Source of the DNA: Candolleomyces eurysporus
Lineage: Eukaryota; Basidiomycota; Agaricomycetes; Agaricales; Psathyrellaceae
Reading direction: 5' to 3'
Assembly: GCA_027579435.1 (NCBI GenBank)
Contig: JANBPK010001199.1
Location: forward strand, 1 to 64,000
DNA: 64,000 nucleotides
Position 1 is the first letter of the stretch. The number at the start of each line of letters is the position of its first letter. The notes below the pieces were generated by a model. It saw only the letters and a program-made list of their open reading frames with translations. It did no database searches and had not been told where the DNA came from. The position numbers and the translations under genes are program-made. Positions 1 through 11,184 of this stretch are shown in pieces.

Positions 1-2666
1 CGCCCCGAAACACCCCCTTGTACCCCCGCACATCCGCCGGCCACCCCGCCATCGTCTCTCCCAGCCGTCCCCTCCCCTCCCCGAGCGCCGTCACCGGCAC
101 CAGGTACGTCCGGATCGTGAACACAATNCCCCCCGCTCACCCCCAGCCGCCGCAGCGTCTGCCGCTCGGTTCGCACCTGTATCTGCTCGACCATCGGGGC
201 CTTCCGCTCCCCTGCAAACTCGTGCGCCAGAGCAAAGGCGTCCTCCGGCCCATTTGTGCTCTCAGACCATGCCAGCTCCTCCGGGTCCATCTCGTCCCGC
301 TCCCCTGCGGGTTTCACCACCTGAATAAATAGGTTGTTCCGTTCCACGGGCTTGTCCACCGCCAGCCGTCGAAAGAATCTCGCCATGCTGGCTTCCAGCT
401 TTTCACGATCTGTGGTAGGTTATCAGAAGCCGTTCTTCACATGTAAATCATATCCATATCAATATCGCCCCCGTTTCCATAAAGCTGCCGCGTGCTCTGA
501 TACCCCTGTGTGCATTCCATCTCTCCAGGGGCCAGAGGGGCCACTGGGCACCAACACCTCCGTGGCCAGCACCACCATCCGCCACCAAGTCCATTGCATC
601 CAGGAATTTTAAGCTCGAAAAAGAGACTCTGAGCCTAATTAAACATCGGGTGCTCTGCACGACGTCATTGATTCATCGCGGCGCCCAATTGCCACTTGCT
701 TTCGATGCAGCGACGTCATATCAACAGTACAACGGACAACGTTGAGTGATCGTCGCAACCACACTCGCAACCAGTGTGCACACTTCAGGGGAATGCACAG
801 GTTGGGTGAATACACGCCAACCCCTCGTGGCGTTTCCCCTCTACGGCAGCCCCACAAGAACGGGTCTTTCCTGGAAATGAGAATTCACCAAGGGAATGAT
901 CCCCGTCACAGGTACCGACAGGGGATCACCCGACATCCGAGAGGATCGCATTTCCACTGCACACCGGGGAACGGAAACGAGACAAACAGAGGCCAAACTC
1001 ACATTGCGGTACATCCCCGGATGTATGAATCTCTTCGAGGGGCATTCCGATTTTATCTTCCAAGCGCCAGAACCCTATGTACAATCGCATCAAGTGAGAA
1101 AAGGGCTTCAGGAAGTCAAATGAGAAAGATGACGTTGTTGCAAACGTTATTTAGCACGACAGTGGGCGCCATCATCAGAAGTGACTAAAAGCCACCGAGG
1201 CATTACGCTGGACCTCAAAGTGGGCCCAGCAACAGGAAGAGGAGAAGGGCATAGCCCACAGCCAAATAGTGCGTCATTGAGAGCTAGACACTCACCAGGT
1301 ACGAGTATAGCCCCAGCTTGAAAGTAGTATTTTCCGTCGTTGCCTGAGATAGGGTCGCCAAGAAAATACGCGATATCACCGGCAAATGCGAGACATCAAC
1401 GCGAGGCAAAAGACAAACCCATACATGGATGTCCCCGGAATGATTTCAAAAAACCAGGTGTATGGCCGGTCGAAAATTACGAGATTCAAAGGGGAGAGGT
1501 GCAGGAAAGCAGAAAAAAAAAAAAGAAAAACGTCAGAACTCCTGATACACGCAATTCAATTCAAATCGCATGAGCCGACCTTCTATCATGATCGCTAGAT
1601 CGTCTTGGATTCTACAAACATGGATCAGCAAGGCAGTATTTTTATTGCTTAGAGCCAGAACATACAGTAGCGCTGCGATTTCTAAAGCTCGCTCAGGTGC
1701 TCTTTCACCGTCGTTCACATGCAAGGGTAGCTCAAAAGTTTCATTGGTCGGCTCGACGTGAATACTTTTAATCGGAGGAGCACCTTCCCAACCCCAGTCA
1801 CAGAATTCGTCCATGCCCTGAGGCGATAGACAGGCCTGGTCCACCGATCTTCCCATATCATGCCGAGAAACGACACGGAAGGTCGTGGGGTATCGCCTCG
1901 AAAGATATTCCGCCAGTTCATGGACCAGTTCGACGGCTACAAGATATGCGGGTTGTAAAAAAAAATCAAATTAGTGAGCAAAGAACATATGATGTACGGA
2001 TCGGAGACACGAACCTCCGAGCCCACCTCCCTTCACTACTTCGGGATTACTGTCATCAGTAAGCACTCGAACCACTTTGTNCCCCCCTCGTCCCGATTCG
2101 GTGCTTGCGAATACGGTAGTAGTCTTCGTACTGATTGTCCAACTGAAANCCCCCCCACAACATGTCAAAGCGAGCTCTGCCGGTGTTTAATTGGAAATAC
2201 CTACCTCGATCCACTTCTCCCAAGACATACTTCGAATACCCATGGTCACGCTGCATTCATTCTAATAAGAAACCGAGAAGGCTTGCAATGCGGAGATAGT
2301 TTCATTACTCACTGATGAGGCCCAGACTTATAGGGAATCTGAGGCGCTGGTATGATTTCCGTGAGAGGGTGTTTACATCCCTCGAAAGCCGGGTAAGTGA
2401 ACTTCGAGGGAATCCATTCTAAGTAAACTGATAAGTTGGTGGCGCAATAGNAAAAAACAAGTTCATTACACACCTCCGAGTCCTCTGTCTTTCAGATTTG
2501 ATGCTTTGATCTTGGAAGTCGATTCATCCATATGTTGTGCATGGGATTCTGTGGAGCGACGGTGATAGAGAAACATGCCAAGCGCTGTCAAAGCCAATAA
2601 CAGTAATACATTCATCCCTTCGGAACTTCCAAAGTACTGCATGGCGAGGTTTTTCCAGGAGTCCAT
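1..2666 (-). CDS. Heme-dependent oxidative N-demethylase-like protein (HRQ family, DUF3445), 3' end cut off
   Basis: Members of this family that have been studied use heme to remove methyl groups oxidatively from amines; the substrate of the fungal proteins is not known to me. I read nine exons: 2474-2666, 2313-2418, 2205-2250, 2027-2142, 1666-1936, 1580-1611, 1296-1343, 1003-1074 and from 409 past the window edge. All phases agree once the N at 2081 is dropped. Family motifs appear in order: MGIRSMSWEKWIE, LDNQYEDYYRIRKHRI, ELAEYLSRRYP, ERALEIAALL, DLAIMIEGNDGKYYFQAGA, FWRLEDKIGMPLEEIHTSG, MARFFRRL, NNLFIQV and RTERQTLRRL. The chosen ATG gives a hydrophobic stretch (MNVLLLLALTALGMFLY) near residues 18-34, so the protein is probably membrane anchored. 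The three introns near the 3' end are 221-593 bp, far longer than the rest. The N at 128 also breaks the frame; removing it restores SGGIVFTIRTYL. Confidence 0.85.
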
Positions 2667-2761
2667 TGCGAGATGTATAGGAGGTTTGCGAGGTTCTAGG
2701 AGTGAATATCTGTATAGGGGATTGACCTTCAGTAGTTGAGCCTCTGGGAAGGAAGATACAC

Positions 2762-3140
2762 TCACCAACTTGTTGTACTAGGAAGAGAAGGAGGACCAGG
2801 ATAAGTAGTGTCAAACCACCCTTCCATCAACACGCGTTCGGTTTTCCCACTATAACTCGGGTCATATCTGCGTCTCTGTGTAGAGTCATGCGACCTCGTC
2901 CATTGTGAATAGGTGAAGGGTAAGCCTCGTGTTGATAACATGATAGGGGCTGTCAGAATTGAGGTAAGAGATAGGGTAAATGACCGGAAATTCTGGAGCT
3001 TTCGGCTGTTGGATGACGGGTGTGCCGTACAATCCGGAGCGGAAGATCTGAAGTGCACTGCGATATCCAAATGAGTATTATAGGGGTCTGGAAGGAGGAC
3101 ACTACACTCACCCAGCGTTAGCGTTCCGTACATAAGACAT
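2762..3140 (-). CDS. Possible small hypothetical gene
   Basis: An ATG (MSYVRNANA) is followed by a good donor (GTGAGT), a short intron and an acceptor (ATCGCAG), then an open frame of about 95 codons ending next to the HRQ-family gene. I recognise no domain. The readable part is Ser/Thr/Arg rich (for example MLSTRGLPFTYSQWTRSHD). It lies in the same direction as, and about 100 bp upstream of, the HRQ-family start, so it could instead be a 5' leader exon of that gene, but I could not join the two in frame. It may also be chance. Confidence 0.3.
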
Positions 3141-3148
3141 GCCAACAA

Positions 3149-3765
3149 TCTCTAGACTCGACGGATTGAACCCTCCACTTCAAAAAGCCATAAACTCTAT
3201 CCGGTTCCGTGTCGCCTCGCTATCGATGAGGAGCGTCTAATGAACCGAGTTCAAGCCACTATAGGCTCACAACGCAGATAAATTTCGCTGGCAGGGGCCG
3301 AGCAAAGCGCACCTCATTACACTACCTTTTACGCTCTCGGTCTCGTCGCTCGATGAATACGCAGCCCAACCCTATAACCTACCGCCCCAAGGCGGCTGAC
3401 TTGCACCAGCTGCAGCATTTTCAATCCTGTCCTGGCATCACTTCATAGGGGATGAAACGCGCAAGGAGGGAACACCGTTAGCTGGCGAGTCGCCCAATGT
3501 TCGCTTATGTGCCATTAATTACAAGGAGTCAAATTGAAACCCACCCTTGGCACCTTCTGGAGACGGCGGAAACCGATCACCGCCGTGTAGTTCGACACCC
3601 CATCGTGCTGCAGGTGTCAGAAAGACTCTTTCATAATTTCGTTGGTTAATAAAGTACTGCGAATAATGTTCAATCAATGGGTTCATCTCTTTCCGATGTT
3701 ATGAAAACACATACCATGCAGTAAACATAATATCAGTTGTGACACAATAAGATATCCACACCGAA
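3149..3765. other. Intergenic, no gene seen
   Basis: This stretch lies between the 3' end of the Rab escort gene and the small hypothetical gene, both on the minus strand. I see only short open frames with no family resemblance and no RNA gene. Confidence 0.6.
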
Positions 3766-5528
3766 CTATTCATCGTCACTGTCTTCTTCCTCGGGTTCCA
3801 TTGGTGGCCAAAAGTCAACTTCCTCTTCCTCCGTTGACGCGTCCCCTTTAAGGGCGCGCAGAGAGCGGATTGCTTGATGGAAGACAATCTCAGCAATCTT
3901 TGCAGCGCTGTCCGGGAGCTCGGGGAAGGTGGAATAGGCCAGAGGGGGAATAAGGAAGTGTCGAGGCGTATCTTGGGGTGCGGAAGAAGTAGAGCTCTGG
4001 TCCGGCGTCTGTTTCTCCAAGAAGAACGACGTTGATAGAGGTTGGACTGGCGCTGCTTCCGCTTCTCCGGTGAGATGTAAAACCGCATCGAGATATGGCC
4101 GCAGAATGGTTTCCACATCGCTCTCAGACTCTAGAGATGTCAAAGGGAGCATGATATAGACGATCCCTGCCTCATGTTAGATGAATTTGCGACGTTCATA
4201 TGGGAGGAAACGCTTACATCGCTGCTTGGGCGTTGAAAGGCTGCCCTCTCCGTTAATTAAAACCGTACCAGCATTGGTCTGGGACCCGCCAGGAAGAGAT
4301 GCTGGCGGGAAAATGAGGACGGAAGAGTCTAATGGATCCTTGCGAGAGGGGGGAGAATCAGGGTCGGCGGTAGTTTCAGTATTGTGAAATGAAAGGGCCT
4401 TGTCGAGGATCGCGACACAACGAGCAACTTTGGAAACAAAGCTGGTTTGGAAGGCGTCCGTGGGGAGGGAGACTTCGAATGGAAGGACCGGAGTGCCTGG
4501 AGGTTTGTTCACTTTCGAAGAAATCAGCACCCTTGATTTGAGGACCTCTGGGAAATCATCGAGCTTCATCTCAATATATGGTTCTGACTGTGCTTCATCT
4601 GGAGTGGGCGTATGGAATGTGGTCGAGAGGATAGGTCTTCCCAGAACATAAACCCCTCCATTGACGGCAGCTGCCCGACAAAATCCTTGCGAAATGTCAC
4701 CAATGCCCCCGTAGTGGCCTACGAGGAATGGAGAAGGACCATATCTCCCGACAGAGCGTAGGAAGGAGCGCAGGCGCAGCAAAGACGGAAGTGTAGGATC
4801 TGTGCTGTTTGAGCCAACAGGTCGGAAAAGTACAAGTCATGGCATACCTGAAGAACTAACACAATGCGCAAGCGCGTAGGCAATTACCACCACCGTTGCG
4901 TCACTAAGTTGATATACTGACTTCAGATATTCGGGAAATGGCTGTTCTTCTTTCCCCTGAATCTCTGGCTTGTCTTCAAAGTCCCCAGAGGCAAAAGTCA
5001 AGAAGCGCATCAACCTCCGTTTCTCGATCAGAGAGATATCCTTGCTCTTGAAGATCGCGTCTTTGCTGCCTGGAACGCTCTTCACACTGCCATCAGGAGC
5101 ATAGATGCTGACAGAGTCAAGCAGCTTGAATCCACTGTACTTCGCCACACCCGAAGCGATCAGGCCTGTAATCAGGGGACCGAGGGAGGGAATGATGGAG
5201 GGTCTGAGGCAGATTGAATATTGTCGTGAATACGGAAGGACCTGGCTGTCTCCGGAGTATGAGCTGAACGCCGGATGGAGCCCATTTGACACTTGCTCCC
5301 CCCACTTCACAAACTCATCTTGCGAGAGCGAGGCTTCATTGCCGCCGTAATACGGGTTGGGATCGATGTGTGCGACTTTGTACTTGGCTTTGGACAGGGC
5401 GCTGTGGACAATATGAGGCTATCGTTGAGCTGAACGGTACGAGCACGCACGTACGCAGCGAGGATCGACTCTGTCAATCCCGTCCCCACTACGATAGCGT
5501 CGAAAGAGTTCTCGTCGTCGTTGGCCAT
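3766..5528 (-). CDS. MRS6: Rab escort protein (Rab geranylgeranyltransferase component A)
   Basis: Rab escort proteins bind newly made Rab GTPases, present them to Rab geranylgeranyl transferase and deliver the lipidated Rab to membranes. Four exons (5455-5528, 4848-5401, 4218-4799, 3766-4166) total 1611 nt with consistent phases, giving 536 residues. The N terminus has the GDI/REP FAD-like fold motif DAIVVGTGLTESILAA, followed across intron 1 by ALSKAKYKVAHIDPNPYYGG. A second conserved block is HYGGIGDISQGFCRAAAVNG. The acidic tail ends EEEDSDDE. I start at the ATG of MANDDENSFDA because GDI/REP proteins begin a few residues before this motif. The length and the long inserts between motifs fit REP better than the shorter Rab GDI. 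The start is 131 bp from the divergent nucleolin-like gene, so the two probably share a promoter region. Confidence 0.9.
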
Positions 5529-5658
5529 AGCAGAGAGAGGAGGATTGATGGCGCTCTCCAAAAGCGGATACAGGGTTTCGATCATCTGACCTATGGCACC
5601 CGCTGCGAAAAAAAAAGTTTCCGGGCTACTTTCTACCTTCCTTTCCTCCTCGTCCACA

Positions 5659-7625
5659 ATGGCAAAATCTGAAAAGAAAGTCACCAAAGTCTCCAAGAAG
5701 GCTGTCGCACCGGCGAAGGCGCCCAAATCTTCCAAGGAGATCCTTGCAGAGGCTGTAAGTATATTTTCAGCTCGAATCTCAACTTCATATCTCACTTTCT
5801 TCCAGAAGGCTGCCGCAAAGTCTGCTCCCTCAGTGAAGGACTCCAAGTCCAAAAAGGCTGAGCCCCAAAAGTCTGCATCTAAAGCCAACGGCAAGGTCAG
5901 GACACACTCTTGCGCACATAGTTATCTGTTAACATTTCGACCCAGGTGAAGGCCAAAGCCCCCTCGTCGTCAGACGAATCGAGTGAAAGCTCGTCTGAGG
6001 ATGAGAAGCCAAAGGTTGCTCAGGTCAAGGCTGCGCCAGTGAAAAAGGATGATTCCTCCAGCGACAGCGATTCGTCAGATTCTGAAGAGGAAAAACCCAA
6101 GGTCAAGGCCAAGCCCACACCTGCTATCAAGGAAGATTCCTCCAGCGACAGCGACTCGTCGGACTCTGAGGAAGAGGCCAAGAAACCCAAATCTAAACCA
6201 TCGCCATCCAAGGCTCCTGCTGCGAAAAAGGCTCCCGCTTCCTCTTCGTCTGAGTCCGAGTCGGACTCAGACGATGAGCCCTCAAAACCTGCTGCGAAGG
6301 CCGCTCCCAAGCCCGTGAACGGAAAGAAAGCCCTTGCCTCTTCCTCGAGCTCCTCTGAGTCTGATTCTGACTCTGACTCGTCAGACGTTGCGGAGAAAAA
6401 GACGGCACCGAAGGTCAAAGCGGCTGCAAAAAAAGGCCGCCTCTTCATCCGACTCTTCATCCGACTCCTCATCCGACTCCTCTGATTCGGACGAGGAGGC
6501 TCCCAAGAAGGCTGCTGTGGCGAAGAAAGCAGAATCCAGCTCGGATAGCAGTGATGATACCGAGAGCGATTCATCTTCCGAGGACGACGATGGTGATGTC
6601 AAAATGGCTGATGCCAAAGATACCAAAGTGAACGGAGGCAAGCCTTGTTAGCAATTCAATCGTTTGACGCATACTCATATGTCCATATAGCCTCGAAGCG
6701 TAAGGCAGACGACGACGAGCAACCCACCACAAAGAAATTCAAGCTTGCCAACGGCGACGCAGCACCTGCAGCCGACTCGAGCCTAGAGACAAAAGCCATC
6801 TTCGTCGGCCAGCTCTCGTGGTCAATCGACAACGACCGACTTGCTCAAGAATTCGCTCAATGCGGAGATGTCGAATCGGCTACCGTTCAAACCGACCGCA
6901 ACACCGGAAGGTCTCGCGGTTTCGGCTACGTCCACTTCACAACCACTAAAGCTGTCGAGAAGGCTCTCGAGATGAACGGCCAAGAGATCGACGGTCGCGC
7001 CATCAAGGTCGATCGCAGTCTCCCCAAAGATCCTCAGAAAGATCGCCAAAAACGTGCACAGGCATTCGGAGATACGCAAAGTCCACCCAGTTCCACACTG
7101 TTTGTCGGAAATCTCTCCTTCAGCGCGAACGAAGACTCGGTGTGGTCGTTCTTCGGAGACTACAGCGTCAAGAACGTACGTCTTCCGACTGACCGAGAAA
7201 CCGGCCGACCCAAGGGTTTCGGATACGTCGAGTTCGAGGATATTGAAGATGCTAAGAAGGCTCATGGCGCGCTCAATGGCCAGGAGTTCGAGGGTCGCAA
7301 CGTCCGTCTCGATTTCTCTCAGCCCAGAGATTCGTCTGGCGGCGGTGGTGGCGGACGTGGAGGACGAGGCGGATTTGGTGGTGACCGAGGTGGATTTGGT
7401 GGTGACCGAGGTGGATTTGGTGGTGACCGAGGTGGATTTGGTGGTGACCGTGGATTCGGTGGCGACCGAGGCGGGTTTGGAGGAGGACGTGGTGGAGGTC
7501 GAGGAGGATTTGGTGATCGAGGACGAGGTGGTGGACGTGGGGGTCGCGGTGGTGGCCGCGGTGGTCCACCCAGGGCCAAGACGGGTGGAATTACTGCTTT
7601 CGAGGGCAAGAAAACCACTTTCTAA
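5659..7625 (+). CDS. NSR1: Nucleolin/Nsr1-like nucleolar RNA-binding protein
   Basis: Nsr1, Gar2 and nucleolin act in pre-rRNA processing in the nucleolus. Exons: 5659-5754, 5806-5895, 5946-6637 and 6691-7625. The N-terminal half alternates Lys/Ala-rich stretches with acidic serine blocks (SSSDSDSSDSEEE), typical casein kinase II targets. Two RRMs follow: RNP2 AIFVGQLSW with RNP1 RGFGYVHF, then RNP2 TLFVGNLSF with RNP1 KGFGYVEF. The C terminus is an RGG/GFGGDRGG box. Two oddities: a run of seven A at 6428-6434 puts the frame out by one base (six A restores KKAASSSDSSS and makes the total divisible by three, 603 residues), and the third intron, 6638-6690, uses a GC donor (GGAG|GCAAGC) with acceptor CATATAG. 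The start ATG sits in a good CCACAATGGC context. Confidence 0.9.
7371..7451 (+). repeat. 21-bp tandem repeat in the RGG box
   Basis: Inside the last exon of the nucleolin-like gene a 21-bp unit (coding GFGGDRG) is repeated three times without a mismatch, at 7371, 7392 and 7413, with a fourth, slightly changed copy from 7434. Identity at silent positions points to recent slippage expansion. Confidence 0.85.
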
Positions 7626-8001
7626 TAAAAGTCTCGCACGAGACACCGACTCCACCTCCGCATCTTCTTGTCTAACCGCCTCGTAGATACATTGTATCGT
7701 CTCCACCAAAGTGGACACTACTGACCCGTCATGTCTTGGTATTTTCCTTGTCTTCTCATCTGCTTATCTGCTATGTATATTTCCTACGTGCTCATGAAAG
7801 CGTGTTACGACGTGTAGTTATTCTTGGAACTTTATGCCATTAATTACACATTGATTTGAACTCGGGCACAAGAACGGGTATTGAATTAAGTTGCAAATGA
7901 TATCTGTACTAAGTTTATAAATCGGAAGAGATATTAGCGTCAAACAAAGGCGAACGAGGAATGGGGGGGGCATGAACGAACAGACGATCCNAAAAAATAC
8001 A
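7626..8001. other. Convergent 3' ends of NSR1-like and Ric8
   Basis: This contains the 3' untranslated regions of two converging genes. An AATAAA-like signal (CTAATAAAAG) overlaps the NSR1-like stop. No gene is seen. The N at 7991 abuts a run of six A. Confidence 0.6.
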
Positions 8002-10129
8002 TTAAGAATTAGCAAACTTTCCTTCATGGATCGCCTTGCGAATGGGATTCTGATCCTTGGGCATAGCTCCAGTCTTTTCGAGACGATCGAATAGCACGAG
8101 TAGCTTCTCCATCTCGCGCTCCTTCTCTTCTTCAGTCATATCGGGTATACCAGACTTTGGTTGCACCGTAGTTCCCGTTATGGGGTTGATGCTTTCGCCT
8201 GTAGCGGTAGTGGTTGGGGGGTTTGATGGGCCAGACTCGGAAGGGGGAGGCGCAGACATGACTCCCTTGTTGAACAGGAAACCAGCGACGTTTCCGTACC
8301 CGAAGTATCCTGACAGGGTTGAAGCTGCAGTGAAAAGAGAACATGTTAGCTATGTTTTCAATGAATACTTTGGAGGACATACCATCGGAATCACATGCGG
8401 CGTATAGCATCTCTCCAATGGAGTCCTTGAGACGAGCATGGTACACGGAGCCCAAAAGTCGAAGGCATCTTCCCAGTATGTCAGGACGCTCTTCAAGCGA
8501 GGCGGAACGATCCAAGTCATCAGGAACGATGAACTGCCTGACTCTGACACGGCAGGTCTCGTCAGCGGCGCATAGCCTGGTAATCAGAACAGCCAAGGGA
8601 CTGAGCAGGTCGTCCAAGGTATCTGACGACTCCGCCTTCAGCTTCTCTCTGACAGACGGGTCATCTACTTCAGTTTTGCCTGGGAAATGATAAGCCAAGG
8701 CCGTATCGAGTAGATCGAGGGCCCTGTTGACGACCTGGGTGGAATTGGCCACCACTGGCGAGGGAGAACGAGACTTGCGTGTCAACACGGACAACGCACG
8801 ATCGAGGGTGCTAGGTTTGGGGGAAGTCGGACTCGAGCGGGATGGTGAGTGGCTGCGGCTAGTCGGTTGAGACCCGGCTCCTTTAGGGCTTTGCGACAGC
8901 GGAGACTTTGGTGTGTTACTCAACGAAGGTCTGGATGAGGAGGTTGAGGCTCGAGCTGAGGAGGTCGGCTGGGTAGCGAACCAAATTGGCTTCAAAGAAT
9001 TGGAGACCGGGACCCCAATTAGTGCATGAATGACATGGGTAAGCGGAGGGGCAATTGGAGAGTTCGGTGTAGTAGGTAAAGTCAAGAAGACACGAAGGAT
9101 CGGCGAGAGGAGACTGCACAGGACATTGAATTTAGCAGATGCTCTCTGGAAAGACAATCGATAGACTGACCCATCGAGTTTTGGATCCCAGAAATCCCCT
9201 AGGACTTTCTGACTGTTGGACGGGCGCTCGACCTGAGGCTCTGCCTCGGTCATCTAAATCTGGGTTAGTGCCATACCTAGATTTCCACGTTTTGAACTTA
9301 CATTAGGATAGTACAATAGAATATTAAACGTAAGCTTCAGAAGGTCGGTCATAGCTTCGCGGGCCAGATTGGCTCCAGTAGTAACAGGCTGTATCAAGCA
9401 TTCGAGCTTTGAGCCAATGATGTCAACGATGTAGTGGCCATTGTATTTCTTCTCCATCATCGTTTGAAGATAAAGGCTGCCCGAGGCGGTGGCCAAAAAG
9501 AGAATACGACAGAGAATGAAGATCTGGTCGGGAGCGTGTGCTTTCTGAACGGATCGTTAGCGATCCATTAGAAGGAGATGCTGACAGACTTGCCTCCAAC
9601 ATTGAGATGCAAGTGTCACCTCCATCGACGCCTTTCTCCAAAAATGTCGACCTCGCAGAATCGATCAGGAGAAGGGCGTTCGCAATACAGCGCAAGGCCT
9701 CGGAGGCTGCATCTGGCTGGTCTTTGAATGTGGAATGGAACGCCAGGAGCGNTTTTTAGATTGTCTGTCTCTGCAATTACTTCTGACCCAGAAGGGTCTC
9801 TTCCAAGAGTTTTCACTGCCAACAGGGCCTGTGCAGCGTCTGCGTGCGTTGAGAACCAGTAGTTCAAGTAGTGTGAGGAGGCCGCATACCCTTGCTCGAT
9901 AGCCTGCGCTTGCCGCAGGCTTTGAGATCCTCCAGAATCTGCTTGACCAAATCACCGCGAGCTGCTGCGTCGAGGGAAGATGGGGGCGCTGAAGGACGAG
10001 TGAGCACGAAAAAGGCGGATTGAGTGGGATAAACGAACCCAAGATAATGGAGTTGAGGACTGCGGAGACCTCTGATCGTCCAGAGGATGTCGTGAGTTGC
10101 GTATATCGTTCAAGAATGGCGTTTGGCAT
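8002..10129 (-). CDS. RIC8: Ric8/synembryn, G-protein alpha subunit chaperone and exchange factor
   Basis: Ric8 proteins act on heterotrimeric G-protein alpha subunits as non-receptor exchange factors and folding chaperones in the cytosol. The gene has several short introns. It starts with MPNAILERYTQL. Recognisable blocks include LRCIANALLLIDSARSTFLE, a long helical-repeat body, ADETCRVRVRQFIVPDDLDR, LGRCLRLL, and the diagnostic C-terminal block with INPITGT and MTEEEKEREMEKLLVLFDRL followed by NPIRKAIHEGKF. A Ser/Pro-rich insert (near 8750-8950) separates two helical parts; this looks like a lineage insert. The N at 9752 adds one base: removing it gives NLKTLLAFHSTFKDQ and joins the two frames. 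Mediator subunit 10 lies upstream on the same strand, 291 bp away. Confidence 0.87.
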
Positions 10130-10420
10130 CGTGAAATGTGGTAAAAGATAGTGGAGGAAGAGAAAGGACGTTAAAGGGCCAGAATAAGGCCAGCCAGGTC
10201 AGATGGAAGAGCTTGTTAGGGAAGAAAAACCCCTCCGAATCGGTGCATGCTTTCTATGGTTGCCCACGGGCTTTTTATTTCCGGTTGCTATGTCGATGAT
10301 TCCATCATTTCTACTCTACATACAATTTTATCGTCTACCAGCCGTGCTCCAACAGTCGGTCTCGAGGACTCAAGGGTTGCATTAGCGAGCGTGAGTCAAA
10401 GCAAACCCACTGATACCTAT

Positions 10421-11001
10421 TCATAACGTCGGAGGTGCGCTCGAACTTTCTGCTTCCTCCGTTTTTGTTTCCTTCAGTTGTTCTTGCAGATCTGGGAAAT
10501 TTTGGCAGAGAGATTCTACCAGGAGCTTCTGGTACGACTGCGCGGAAAATGAAAACTCAACGAATTCAAACGAAAGGGCTTCTTTACCGTAAGCGCCGCA
10601 ATCTTCCCATTCATAAACTGGTTCTCAGCTGCAGCTCGTTCAATCTGGTCTCTTGTGATTTGCATAGGGTTTCTGGCATTGTCGATTTCTGACAGAACCT
10701 GCATGGGTACCTTCGTCTTCACGTGGTCGGACATCTGGTCTATTGCGGCAAGATGGTTCACGACATCGTTGCTAGAATCACCGTCAATGCTGCATAAAGC
10801 ACTTCGACGAGGAATGGCGTACACTCGTGGGCCGACCTGCTTCGCACCACCTTTCTCCCGCTCCTTCGTTGAGTCGTTGATGACGGTGGTTCCCAGATTA
10901 TACAGAGCATTGACAAGCCCCAAGAGCTCCAATTCTAGGTTCCCTTGCAGCCCTTCTGGAGGCGGAGATTCGGAAGACCTTGGAGAATCTGGAGCTGGCA
11001 T
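10421..11001 (-). CDS. MED10: Mediator complex subunit 10 (Med10/Nut2)
   Basis: Med10 is an essential subunit of the Mediator middle module, which links activators to RNA polymerase II. Two exons, 10588-11001 and 10421-10537, give 176 residues with matching phase. The family core is visible: ELLGLVNALYNLGTTV, VNHLAAIDQMSDHVKTKVPM, VLSEIDNARNPMQITRDQIE, NQFMNGKIAAL, then across the intron SYQKLLVESLCQNFPDLQEQ. An in-frame extension upstream has no ATG, so I start at MPAPDSPRSSESPPPEG. The acidic Ser-rich tail is short. The length is normal for the family. Confidence 0.88.
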
Positions 11002-11184
11002 CGTCGTGGGCGAAGCAGACTTGCTGGTCCAGCGACTCAGCAAGTTGGGTGAGATGGATGACGTAATCTAATTAAGGGGTCTGGAATGTTGGCTGCAGCC
11101 TGCATTCATGGTAAGTAAACTACTGCCAGCCTCTCAGCCTCTTGGTTCCCGCACCCACCAAAGGCACCGGTCCAAGCACCGTTC

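Noticed and set aside
742..1188. 148-codon plus-strand open frame
   Set aside because: It is antisense to the minus-strand exon encoding FWRLEDKIGMPLEEIHTSG and to introns of the HRQ-family gene.
6020..6574. Minus-strand Ser/Glu-rich frame
   Set aside because: Antisense of the acidic Ser blocks, which read as Ser/Glu on both strands.
6822..7718. 298-codon minus-strand frame over the RRM and RGG region
   Set aside because: It is antisense to the nucleolin-like gene; its length comes from biased codon use in repeats.
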